Assembly (NCBI GenBank): GCA_030635045.1
Contig: DAOVZP010000012.1
Coordinates: 1 to 11,762 of the forward strand
Source: Bacteroidota bacterium
Lineage (GTDB): Bacteria > Bacteroidota > Bacteroidia > Bacteroidales > B18-G4
DNA: 11,762 bases
Direction: 5' to 3'
The notes beneath the pieces were generated by a model. It ran no database searches, was not told the DNA's origin, and saw only the letters and a list, made by a program, of their open reading frames with translations. Position 1 is the stretch's first letter. Each line of letters starts with the position of its first letter. Of this stretch, positions 1 to 5,671 are shown in pieces. Made by a program: the position numbers and the translations under genes.

Positions 1-625
1 CATGTTTATCAAGGATGTTTGGATTGTCGAGGGTAGTCAGAAGCTGGTATTTTGAAGTGTTAGAATGACAACTCAGGCAGATCTCGTTATCATACAGAAT
101 GAATTCCTGCATATTCTCATTTGTCCTGGCATTGATCCTATAGGTGTGCGGACTATGGCACATCCAGCATGTAAATTCTTCTGAGTGTTTAGAGGAATGA
201 ACACTTTTATGAAATTCCTCATCAATACCTTCAAAATTGTATTGGGCATAATCATCATCGCCTCCATGGCAATCCAGGCATTCATAAATTGGTTCCATGC
301 GGAGTTCCCCGGCATGCGGGAAGTCTGCATAATCCTCGGAATGACAATCGACACAGCGGAAATTCCAATGGTTTGATATATAAAATTCAGCTGAATCAAC
401 AATGCAATATGGGTTCATCCTTTCTTTTACCTCTCTTTCGATCCAGTCATTGTAATAATAATAATAGGTGTGACCATGGCATTTCAGGCATTCCTGGTTC
501 TCTTCCTGAAACTCATAATCTCTTTGTGGCTCTTCAACAGGGGTTTGAGACGATAGGGGTTGAATCAGAAGATAGAGAAACAAAAGTATTGGTATAGGAG
601 CAGTGAATAGCAGCGACCTTCTCAT
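1..625 (-). CDS. Multiheme c-type cytochrome, 3'-truncated by window edge
   Basis: An open frame runs from ATG at 625 through position 1 without a stop, giving 208 visible residues; the C-terminus lies outside the window. Residues 1-27 form a basic, hydrophobic export signal (MRRSLLFTAPIPILLFLYLL...), so the product should be periplasmic or surface-exposed. Five CXXCH heme sites are visible: CLKCH (46-50), CVDCH (91-95), CLDCH (116-120), CWMCH (153-157) and CLSCH (183-187). Many extra His residues around 104-160 could be distal ligands. The pattern resembles the doubled-CXXCH/NapC-NrfH-like multiheme families; the true heme count is unknown because of the truncation. Five consecutive tyrosines (54-58) follow heme 1. 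It is the last visible gene of the minus-strand cytochrome locus, 64 bp behind the monoheme cytochrome. The role is probably electron transfer in respiration (inferred); a catalytic reductase is possible but cannot be shown. Confidence 0.88.
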   Translation of the reverse strand, partial: MRRSLLFTAPIPILLFLYLLIQPLSSQTPVEEPQRDYEFQEENQECLKCHGHTYYYYYNDWIEREVKERMNPYCIVDSAEFYISNHWNFRCVDCHSEDYADFPHAGELRMEPIYECLDCHGGDDDYAQYNFEGIDEEFHKSVHSSKHSEEFTCWMCHSPHTYRINARTNENMQEFILYDNEICLSCHSNTSKYQLLTTLDNPNILDKH

Positions 626-644
626 AGCAATATTAAATTAGAGA

Positions 645-674
645 AAAGGTGCCGTTTGTTCAAATGGCACCTTT
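645..674 (-). terminator. Intergenic hairpin (terminator or attenuator) between cytochrome genes
   Basis: A perfect 9-bp inverted repeat, AAAGGTGCC (645-653) and GGCACCTTT (666-674), encloses a 12-nt loop. Read on the minus strand it follows the stop codon of the monoheme cytochrome, and its 3' arm runs into a loose T-rich stretch (TTTTCTCTAATTT). Only 19 nt separate it from the next ATG at 625, too little for an independent promoter beyond it. A partial terminator or mRNA-processing hairpin is therefore more plausible than a full operon end. Confidence 0.6.
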
Positions 675-689
675 GAATTATTCACCCGG

Positions 690-1121
690 CTATTTCAATG
701 TTCTCAGATAGTTGATGATAGCCCATCGATCTTCATCATCAGTGATCTTCTTCTCATAATTGGGCATTTCATCTCTGCCGATGATAGATTTGAAATACAT
801 TTCTCCATCAGTGTCATCCTGGAAGGTTTCTGTAGCAAAGCTACCGGGGAATGTTTCGAGCTGTTTGGCTTTGGGCCCGTCTCCCAAACCTTTATTTCCA
901 TGGCATGATTTACAATGCTTGCTGTAAAGCATTTTACCTATCTTAATGAGATCTGTATCACCAGCATAAGGGTTTTCCATCTTTGCATATTTTGATGGAA
1001 TTTCCCATGGTCCTCCCTTCTTCTGGTCCTGTGGCGCTATAAAGGCCATAAATGCCATTGCAAAAAATAATACGGCAGCGATGCCGATAATCTTGTTGAT
1101 TGATCTAGTTTTCATATTCAT
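690..1121 (-). CDS. Monoheme class I cytochrome c
   Basis: This encodes 143 residues. Residues 1-29 are a signal peptide or membrane anchor with a long hydrophobic stretch (11-28). One heme site, CKSCH (70-74), is followed by GNKGLGDGP, typical of small class I cytochromes c. Met119 in the stretch GRDEMPNYEKK is the expected distal heme ligand. The C-terminal helix DRWAIINYLRTL (131-142) matches the final helix of the fold. The product is a periplasmic electron carrier, soluble or tethered by an uncleaved N-terminal helix. A second in-frame ATG at 1115 (MKTRS...) could be the real start; the choice hardly changes the protein. It lies 58 bp downstream of the DUF5777-like gene in the same direction. 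It probably shuttles electrons among the neighbouring heme proteins (inference from context). Confidence 0.92.
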   Translation of the reverse strand: MNMKTRSINKIIGIAAVLFFAMAFMAFIAPQDQKKGGPWEIPSKYAKMENPYAGDTDLIKIGKMLYSKHCKSCHGNKGLGDGPKAKQLETFPGSFATETFQDDTDGEMYFKSIIGRDEMPNYEKKITDDEDRWAIINYLRTLK

Positions 1122-1179
1122 GCTTTTTAAAGATTTATAATTGTTAAGTTATATGATTCTGATTTTTTGCCTTCATCCC

Positions 1180-2055
1180 TTAAAAGCTCCACAATCGGGT
1201 GATCGTGAACCCAAAGAACAGGTCCCCATCCAGCCAGTCGTTCTGGTTTTCCATCATGGTGTACTGTGGTGAAAGGTCGGTGGCCGAAGTCACGAAGATC
1301 TGAAAGCAGTGCGTGCTTGTAGAAATCTCCCATCCAATTCCAAAATTTTGTTTGGGTGGGTTTGTAAGCGTAGTGTGCTCCTGGATCCCTTTTATCTCTA
1401 AAGGAATGCCGTAGTTAAAGATAATTGATGATTGTGCTGTTACCCTGGCTCTTCCGGAGAAAGAAATCCCGATCTTATCATGCTCCATGAGAGAATCGAC
1501 CCTGTTGATATGGGAAAAGCTTCCTGAAACCTGAATCGAAAGCCAGTCGGTAAATTTACGTGCCACGATCAATTCTGTAAAATAGGAAAGACGGTTTGTA
1601 AACTTATAATTCTGGCCAAAATAACTTTCGGCCCTGGCATCGATCCCCATATTACCATAAGCGGTAAGGGCAACAGGCATCTTATCGTCCCTGGTCTGTT
1701 CCAGTATATTATACTTGATCCGGAAGTCCTGCAATTTTCTGTATTTGGTTGTACCGAAGCCAACCGATAATTTATTGGTGATGCTGTAGTTGACTCCCAG
1801 CCTGATGTTGGATGAACCGTAAATTCCGAACAGGTTTGAAATGTTTTCGATCTTGTCAAAGCGGTGCTCGATAACGAACTCAAGTGTTTTCGCAGTCGGA
1901 ATATACACAGTCTGGTTGTCGATCACTACAGGACAGCCAAATGGAGCCCTTACCGGTTTGCTTTTCACCCTGGCTATTTCTGTTTCCTCATCCTGAGCGA
2001 TCAAAAATACAGGAAGGAGTAGGAGGATGGTCAGGAATATATTTAGTTTTTTCAT
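1180..2055 (-). CDS. DUF5777-like outer-membrane beta-barrel protein
   Basis: This encodes 291 residues with a clear Sec signal peptide (MKKLNIFLTILLLLPVFLIAQ, cut near residue 20). The mature part alternates polar and hydrophobic residues in beta-strand fashion and ends in Phe (RLWSF), a usual C-terminal signature for outer-membrane barrels. The segments VIEHRF (61-66) and SNLFGIYGSSNIRLGVNYSI (73-92) match my memory of the DUF5777 family of Bacteroidota; this was not checked by search. There is no CXXCH; the only cysteines are C41 and C250. At this length the barrel is far smaller than MtrB-type porins (about 700 residues), so it should not be called a porin-cytochrome conduit on size alone. 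It sits between two heme-protein genes, 25 bp after the lipoprotein gene, so a role at the outer membrane tied to cytochrome function is likely but unproven. Confidence 0.8.
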   Translation of the reverse strand: MKKLNIFLTILLLLPVFLIAQDEETEIARVKSKPVRAPFGCPVVIDNQTVYIPTAKTLEFVIEHRFDKIENISNLFGIYGSSNIRLGVNYSITNKLSVGFGTTKYRKLQDFRIKYNILEQTRDDKMPVALTAYGNMGIDARAESYFGQNYKFTNRLSYFTELIVARKFTDWLSIQVSGSFSHINRVDSLMEHDKIGISFSGRARVTAQSSIIFNYGIPLEIKGIQEHTTLTNPPKQNFGIGWEISTSTHCFQIFVTSATDLSPQYTMMENQNDWLDGDLFFGFTITRLWSF

Positions 2056-2080
2056 GCTCTGAAATTTTAATAAATGATAA

Positions 2081-2449
2081 TTAGTTGTCTAAGGCTCCCT
2101 GTTGTATCCATGCCAGAACAATTTCTTCATCGCCGGGATCGGTATAGGGTACCATCGACCCACTTTTCATGGCTGTATAGAGGATACTTGCTTCCGGGGT
2201 TTCCGTATCAACATATGCTCCATCGATCAATGAATTATAGGCATTGCCTTCTGAAAGGTCGGGAGGTGTAGACCCCGGCCCATGACAAACATTGGTATTA
2301 CAACCATTGTTGAAAATGGGCATTATATCTGATGAAAAACTAACAGTTTCAGGGATTGGCTTTTTTTCAGGCTGTATCCACTCGTACTCACAGGAACAGA
2401 GGATAAACCCTGCCAGAACAAATAACATCAAAACTTTAAATATCTTCAT
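2081..2449 (-). CDS. Lipoprotein with an unusual CX4CH heme-binding site
   Basis: This encodes 122 residues. The N-terminus is a lipoprotein signal with lipobox L-C-S-C, acylated Cys20 expected, so it is anchored in the outer or inner membrane. The segment SFSSDIMPIFNNGC (37-50) is the usual lead-in of a small cytochrome c domain, but the heme site is CNTNVCH (50-56), that is CX4CH rather than CX2CH. Met99 in SGSMVPYTDPGDE is a credible distal ligand, and the terminal helix EEIVLAWIQQGAL (108-120) fits the cytochrome c fold. CX4CH sites occur in cytochrome c3 proteins, and similar motifs (CATSGCH-like) are common in Bacteroidota lipoproteins (from memory). No metal or heme binding is proven. 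It is the first gene after the hairpin at 2473-2507 and 25 bp before the DUF5777-like gene, suggesting co-expression. Confidence 0.85.
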   Translation of the reverse strand: MKIFKVLMLFVLAGFILCSCEYEWIQPEKKPIPETVSFSSDIMPIFNNGCNTNVCHGPGSTPPDLSEGNAYNSLIDGAYVDTETPEASILYTAMKSGSMVPYTDPGDEEIVLAWIQQGALDN

Positions 2450-2472
2450 ATCGGTATTTTTTAAAAAACAAG

Positions 2473-2507
2473 AAAAAAGGCTTCAACGTACAACTGAAGC
2501 CTTTTTT
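2473..2507. terminator. Strong 13-bp hairpin with A/T tails, terminator-like on both strands
   Basis: The arms AAAAAAGGCTTCA (2473-2485) and TGAAGCCTTTTTT (2495-2507) pair perfectly around a 9-nt loop. The GC-containing stem followed by six Ts is a classic intrinsic terminator on the plus strand, and the A-run gives a T-run on the minus strand. On the minus strand it follows the stop of the six-heme lipoprotein gene (2526) and precedes the next ATG (2449) by only 23 nt. It should end or attenuate transcription of the six-heme gene. Confidence 0.85.
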
Positions 2508-2525
2508 CGTAATGTGAAATATTAA

Positions 2526-3560
2526 TTACTGAAGGGCATCAATTGAATATTGCAATACATCTCTAATGTAAGTAGGATTGTGAACACCAAGACTCCTGTC
2601 TTCAGTAATTGCTTTGTAATTTAAGCAAGCACCGGCAACTTCAGCAGCGTAAGTTCCTGGGATTGAGCTATCGCTTCCATCCTCAGTAATACCAGCAGCA
2701 TCAAGCAGTAATTTAAGTTCTACCAATTTACCCGCAATTAGTGTCTGGGTGGCCTCCATTACTAATTCCAACATATCTTCATCAGTGTGACAAGCTAAAC
2801 ATCCTGCAAGGTTTACCACATCATGTCCATGATATTCATACGTCATACCAAATTGATGTCCACCGGCTTGACCACCATAAGCCTCTGCCATATGGCATGT
2901 AGCACAGGTATTTTCAATATTATTGTGTGGATGATTAGTACTTACATCTGGTGGCTCCCACAGTCCCATTGCAGCTATAGTATTAGCTTGTGGGCCATGG
3001 TGAACGCCATAACGACTGGATGTAACCTCAATATCGGTACCTCCTGCTGCTTCAGGGAATGGATCAACCGTACGGCCCTGGTGACAGCTTGCACAAAGGC
3101 TTGCTGCACCAAAATCGAAAGTATTGTTGCCTGTGTTTCTCAGCTCAACAGGACCTGTAACGGTGAAAGCATAGTCATCAGTTGTGTATGTGTCGTGGAT
3201 CATATGACACGTGTAACAGTTTACCATATTAGGATTATGTATCATAGCACCTTCTGCTTCATAGTCATATGTACCATCAAGATTACCTAAAAATCCCTGA
3301 CTTGTGTGGCAGATGGCACACTCACCAGAATTTCTCTCATAGGTATCTCCGGTAGCATGTGTGGAATTTTCCCATTGATTTATTTTGGCAGTTAATTCCT
3401 GTGAAGCATTATGACACTGGCCACAGGAAGCGGTGCCATCAGTGCCGTTAATTCCATTTTCTCCGGCAGGCCCCTGTTCCCCCTCTTTCGTACAACTTGC
3501 TACGATAATTGCGAGTGCAAGTGCGGGAAGAATGAGTAAAATAGTTACTAGTTTTTTCAT
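2526..3560 (-). CDS. Six-heme c-type cytochrome lipoprotein with collagen-like linker
   Basis: This encodes 344 residues. The signal peptide ends in lipobox V-A-S-C, with Cys23 as the acylated residue. It is followed by a short Gly-X-Y stretch (GEQGPAGENGINGTDG, 27-42) that would act as an extended tether. Six CXXCH sites follow: CGQCH (46-50), CAICH (81-85), CYTCH (115-119), CASCH (156-160), CATCH (219-223) and CLACH (254-258). Many additional histidines (H108, H122, H187, H188, H210, H212, H235, H244, H246) could be distal ligands, suggesting bis-His hemes. The tail has ACLNYKAITEDRSLGVHNPTY, and the GVHNP part is recurrent in multiheme proteins related to cytochrome c552 nitrite reductases. 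I see no NrfA-type CXXCK active-site motif, so nitrite reductase is not supported. Likely a membrane-attached electron-transfer protein of anaerobic respiration or extracellular electron transfer. Confidence 0.92.
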   Translation of the reverse strand: MKKLVTILLILPALALAIIVASCTKEGEQGPAGENGINGTDGTASCGQCHNASQELTAKINQWENSTHATGDTYERNSGECAICHTSQGFLGNLDGTYDYEAEGAMIHNPNMVNCYTCHMIHDTYTTDDYAFTVTGPVELRNTGNNTFDFGAASLCASCHQGRTVDPFPEAAGGTDIEVTSSRYGVHHGPQANTIAAMGLWEPPDVSTNHPHNNIENTCATCHMAEAYGGQAGGHQFGMTYEYHGHDVVNLAGCLACHTDEDMLELVMEATQTLIAGKLVELKLLLDAAGITEDGSDSSIPGTYAAEVAGACLNYKAITEDRSLGVHNPTYIRDVLQYSIDALQ

Positions 3561-3602
3561 AGTGTTGGTTATTAATTTGGTTTAATATTACAATTCACTT
3601 AG

Positions 3603-3610
3603 CAAGTTTA
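3603..3610 (-). promoter_or_regulatory. Candidate -7 box of the six-heme cytochrome gene
   Basis: On the minus strand this reads TAAACTTG, one mismatch from the Bacteroidota -7 consensus TAnnTTTG. A TTTC about 20 nt upstream would be a degenerate -33 box. It would give a leader of roughly 35 nt before the ATG at 3560. The match is weak. Confidence 0.3.
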
Positions 3611-3695
3611 CGAACACCTATGTGAATATTGAAAAAGTTGGATATGATGTTGATGAGGAAAAGCAGAATGCGAACTACTTATTTCTAAGTATACA

Positions 3696-3714
3696 TATCA
3701 ATTAAATGTTGATA
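3696..3714. promoter_or_regulatory. Palindrome TATCAA-N7-TTGATA, possible operator
   Basis: Perfect 6-bp arms around a 7-nt centre lie about 135-155 bp upstream of the six-heme cytochrome start. The half-sites contain TTGAT/ATCAA, the E. coli FNR half-site, but in everted order and with different spacing from TTGAT-N4-ATCAA. It lies between the Crp/Fnr gene and the cytochrome gene, so binding by that regulator is conceivable. In such AT-rich DNA chance is a real alternative. Confidence 0.25.
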
Positions 3715-3717
3715 AAA

Positions 3718-3735
3718 AACAATACAAATATTGTT
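3718..3735 (-). terminator. Weak AT-rich hairpin with T tail downstream of the Crp/Fnr gene
   Basis: AACAATA and TATTGTT pair around a 4-nt loop. On the minus strand the stem is followed directly by TTTTATC. It lies about 95 nt beyond the regulator's stop codon. The stem has only one G-C pair per side, so efficiency would be low; no better terminator was seen. Confidence 0.3.
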
Positions 3736-3830
3736 ATAGCCACAGTAACAGGATGTTGCCTTTTAGAAAAAGTAACAACATTAATTGAATTCGAATACTT
3801 GGACTGAATATAAATTAGGTAATGGGTAGA

Positions 3831-4526
3831 TTATCCGGTTTCTCCGATCCTGATAAGTTCCTTCTTATTCAGGATCTCAATAACATTGCCGTCGACCCTG
3901 AGAAGGCCCTGGTCCTTGAAGACTTTTATTACCCTGATCACATTTTCTTTCGACATGGCAGTCAGGTCAGCAATATCCTGCCGGCTGATGGTAATGATGA
4001 AAGGGTTACGGCCGTATATCTCATCCAGCAGGAAAATAAATGCATCCGCTATGCGGCCATGCATCTGCTTCTGGGTGAGGTTGATGAACTTCTTGAAATT
4101 TGCGATGGAGATTTGATTTGTCCTTTTCAGAAGGTCGCAGGCGAAAACCGGGTTGTGCTCGATCAGTTCCTCAATGATCTTGGTATCCACCAGGCATGCG
4201 GTGGTTTCTTCAACTGCAGCAACAGAAAAATGATGCCGGTAATCAACAAACATTCCGGGCCCGCCGATCATCTGTACCGGCTTGGCAAAAGATAAAATGA
4301 GGTTTCGTTTATTGAGGCCTTCGATATATAATTTTGCGAGTCCTTCTGTAATGCAGGCAACATGAGTGAGAGGGGATCCCTGCTTGAAAATGATCTCACC
4401 CTTGTTAAAGGTAAGTTCATAACGGTTATTATCAACATGCTCAAGCTCTTCATCGTTAAGCAGAGCAAATATATTATTTCGCTTTTTGCAGTTTTTACAG
4501 CTGCGTAAGTGGTCTTTGGTCGACAT
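3831..4526 (-). CDS. Crp/Fnr-family transcriptional regulator
   Basis: This encodes 231 residues, normal for the family. The cyclic-nucleotide-binding-like beta barrel spans about 20-115 (YELTFNKGEIIFKQGSPLTHVACITEGLAKLY), followed by a long dimerisation helix (about 118-160). The C-terminal winged helix-turn-helix (about 160-225) contains ISRQDIADLTAMSKENVIRVIK at about 180-201; E194 and R198 lie where the DNA-contacting Glu and Arg of CRP/FNR sit. The N-terminus has CKNC (Cys10, Cys13), reminiscent of the FNR 4Fe-4S ligands, with Cys58, Cys111 and Cys130 as possible further ligands; no third N-terminal Cys is present. The residues that bind cAMP in CRP (the RxS of the phosphate cassette) are not evident, so cAMP sensing is unlikely. 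It lies upstream of, and co-directional with, the cytochrome locus; an oxygen-, redox- or NO-responsive role is inferred. Confidence 0.9.
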   Translation of the reverse strand: MSTKDHLRSCKNCKKRNNIFALLNDEELEHVDNNRYELTFNKGEIIFKQGSPLTHVACITEGLAKLYIEGLNKRNLILSFAKPVQMIGGPGMFVDYRHHFSVAAVEETTACLVDTKIIEELIEHNPVFACDLLKRTNQISIANFKKFINLTQKQMHGRIADAFIFLLDEIYGRNPFIITISRQDIADLTAMSKENVIRVIKVFKDQGLLRVDGNVIEILNKKELIRIGETG

Positions 4527-4565
4527 AGTGGCTGTGTCCTGTTCAATGCTGGTATGCTATCAGGG

Positions 4566-4573
4566 CAAAGTTA
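4566..4573 (-). promoter_or_regulatory. Candidate -7 box of the Crp/Fnr gene
   Basis: The minus strand reads TAACTTTG, an exact match to TAnnTTTG, 39 nt upstream of the ATG at 4526. The -33 region is not a clear match. The position gives a leader of about 30 nt. Confidence 0.5.
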
Positions 4574-4655
4574 TCATAAATAACAAACTCTTGCTTACTT
4601 AATAAGCAGTTTTGTATTACCAGTCTGCTTAAATATCTGCAAAAACCGGACTTTA

Positions 4656-5015
4656 TTACTTGTACAGCTCCGAAGCGTCAACAAAGATCAGGTACTCGTG
4701 GATGAGGTCGCCCTGCATTTTCAATATTACGGAGAAAGGGATTGATAATGCTGAATCATCGTGACGTGTATAAGTTACCATTCCTGTTGCAAAACGTGTG
4801 TTGTCAACTTTCCAGTCTTCGATCTGCTCATGCCTGATGCCTTTAATACTCTGGTAGAAATTATCAAGAAAGCCTGTGATTGCTTCCGTTCCTACTACCC
4901 CGGGGATATTTGCAAAACGGAAAATGCCATTTTCTGTCATTAATGCAGCAAGCGCTGCCCCGTCTTTAGCATCGACGATGCTGTACATATCTTTAATAAA
5001 ATTGTCTGTGCTCAT
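4656..5015 (-). CDS. NTF2/SnoaL-like small protein
   Basis: This encodes 119 residues from ATG at 5015. The frame stays open upstream to an ATG at 5096, but those 27 residues (MFFSSLVPEQF...) do not look like a signal peptide or a domain, and the fold begins at MSTDNFIKDMYSIVDAKDG, so I prefer 5015. An N-terminal helix (about 3-27), GIFRFAN (about 29-35), then GTEAITGFLDNFYQSI and four strands ending HEYLIFVDASELY fit the cone-shaped NTF2-like fold of SnoaL/DUF4440-type proteins. No signal peptide is seen, so it is cytoplasmic. The pocket residues do not identify a substrate; such proteins include isomerases, hydrolases and ligand binders. It lies alone between the Crp/Fnr gene and the unknown helical protein, all on the minus strand. 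Confidence 0.75.
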   Translation of the reverse strand: MSTDNFIKDMYSIVDAKDGAALAALMTENGIFRFANIPGVVGTEAITGFLDNFYQSIKGIRHEQIEDWKVDNTRFATGMVTYTRHDDSALSIPFSVILKMQGDLIHEYLIFVDASELYK

Positions 5016-5030
5016 ATTTTCAGTGTAATG

Positions 5031-5048
5031 AGGTTTATAGTTAAACCT
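5031..5048. repeat. Short inverted repeat upstream of the NTF2-like gene
   Basis: AGGTTTA (5031-5037) and TAAACCT (5042-5048) form a 7-bp palindrome with a 4-nt centre, about 16-33 nt before the ATG at 5015. It could be an operator or a leader hairpin, or chance. Confidence 0.3.
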
Positions 5049-5113
5049 AACATCAGGGGGACAAAATTGTTCAGGGACAAGTGAAGAAAAAAACACTGCA
5101 AGAGCAGGTTTAA

Positions 5114-5575
5114 TTAATCTGTAAGATCAGGATTAGAAAGAATATCATTTGGATCAGCGGGTAGTTCTTTTATCAGCTTCGACCGTTCATCCAGCAGTTT
5201 GTTTATCTCTTTATCAGTGAGGTCGGGATTCTTCAACATCTCATCGATCTTCGCAATGTCGTCGGGGATCCGGATCTCCTCTTTTAACGGCGCTTCTTCA
5301 AGGTCAAGGTCACCGGCATCATCGCCCAGTTCCATCTTAAGCTGTTCCACCAGGCCGGCGATCATGCCCTTTACCGGCTCACCAAATTTTTCCAGCAACT
5401 CCTCCGATAACTGCTCACGCATATTCTCGTAATTACTGAGCAGGAACTCAAAATTCTTATAAAAAGTCTTGTCAATGCCCGGTACGTCATCAAGGGAAGA
5501 TTTCTCCTTTAGCTTTTTGAACAACTTGATCAGCAAGTCGAGATTTTCATTGAATGACTGTTCTTCACTACCCAT
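5114..5575 (-). CDS. Acidic helical protein of unknown function
   Basis: This encodes 153 residues with no signal peptide, no transmembrane segment and no cysteine. Composition is highly charged, with many Glu, Asp and Lys and heptad-like Leu spacing, so it is probably almost all helix or coiled coil. An acidic patch (DDAGDLDLEEAPLKEE) divides an N-terminal helical part (about 5-80) from a C-terminal part (about 100-153). The hexapeptide NPDLTD occurs twice, in KNPDLTDKEINKLLDERSK and again as the very last six residues before the stop. I do not recognise a family; a scaffolding or regulatory protein is conceivable but not supported. A TAACTTTG promoter box sits just upstream of its ATG, and it is divergent from the thioredoxin-fold gene across a 96-bp gap. 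Confidence 0.75.
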   Translation of the reverse strand: MGSEEQSFNENLDLLIKLFKKLKEKSSLDDVPGIDKTFYKNFEFLLSNYENMREQLSEELLEKFGEPVKGMIAGLVEQLKMELGDDAGDLDLEEAPLKEEIRIPDDIAKIDEMLKNPDLTDKEINKLLDERSKLIKELPADPNDILSNPDLTD

Positions 5576-5588
5576 ATCTCTTTTTTTG

Positions 5589-5596
5589 CAAAGTTA
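5589..5596 (-). promoter_or_regulatory. -7 box of the acidic helical protein gene
   Basis: The minus strand reads TAACTTTG, an exact TAnnTTTG match, only 13 nt before the ATG at 5575. The transcript leader would be about 5-9 nt. The -33 box is not clear. Confidence 0.5.
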
Positions 5597-5615
5597 CTGT
5601 ATATTGTTAAAACGA

Positions 5616-5644
5616 TTGTTGCTTAAAATCATTGTCTATATTTG
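5616..5644 (+). promoter_or_regulatory. Promoter of the thioredoxin-fold gene
   Basis: TATATTTG (5637-5644) matches the Bacteroidota -7 consensus TAnnTTTG. TTG (5616-5618), 18 nt upstream, is a suitable -33 element. The start codon follows at 5672, giving a leader of about 20-25 nt. Confidence 0.6.
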
Positions 5645-5671
5645 TATGTTAATTAATCTAAACATATAACA

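Larger units (their letters stand above)
3561..3830. other. 270-bp AT-rich intergenic region between the regulator and cytochrome genes
   Basis: No coding sequence is supported here. It must carry the 3' end of the Crp/Fnr gene transcript and the promoter of the six-heme cytochrome gene. Recognisable elements are a candidate -7 box (3603-3610), a palindrome (3696-3714) and a weak AT-rich hairpin (3718-3735), each listed separately. An imperfect inverted repeat GTAACA-GGA-TGTTGC is also present just beyond position 3740. The rest shows nothing I can assign. Confidence 0.6.

Noticed and set aside
2823..3290. Long open frame on the plus strand inside the six-heme cytochrome gene
   Set aside because: It is antisense to a clear multiheme coding sequence. 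Its Cys/Thr/Ile-rich translation has no motif and arises from the reverse of the heme codons.
1..3560. MtrCAB-type porin-cytochrome conduit or NrfA nitrite reductase
   Set aside because: The barrel protein (291 residues) is far too short for MtrB, no decaheme pair is visible, and no CXXCK active-site heme motif is present in any of the cytochromes.
5016..5096. Upstream extension of the NTF2-like protein by 27 residues
   Set aside because: The added residues are neither a signal peptide nor part of the fold, and the segment contains the likely leader hairpin at 5031-5048.
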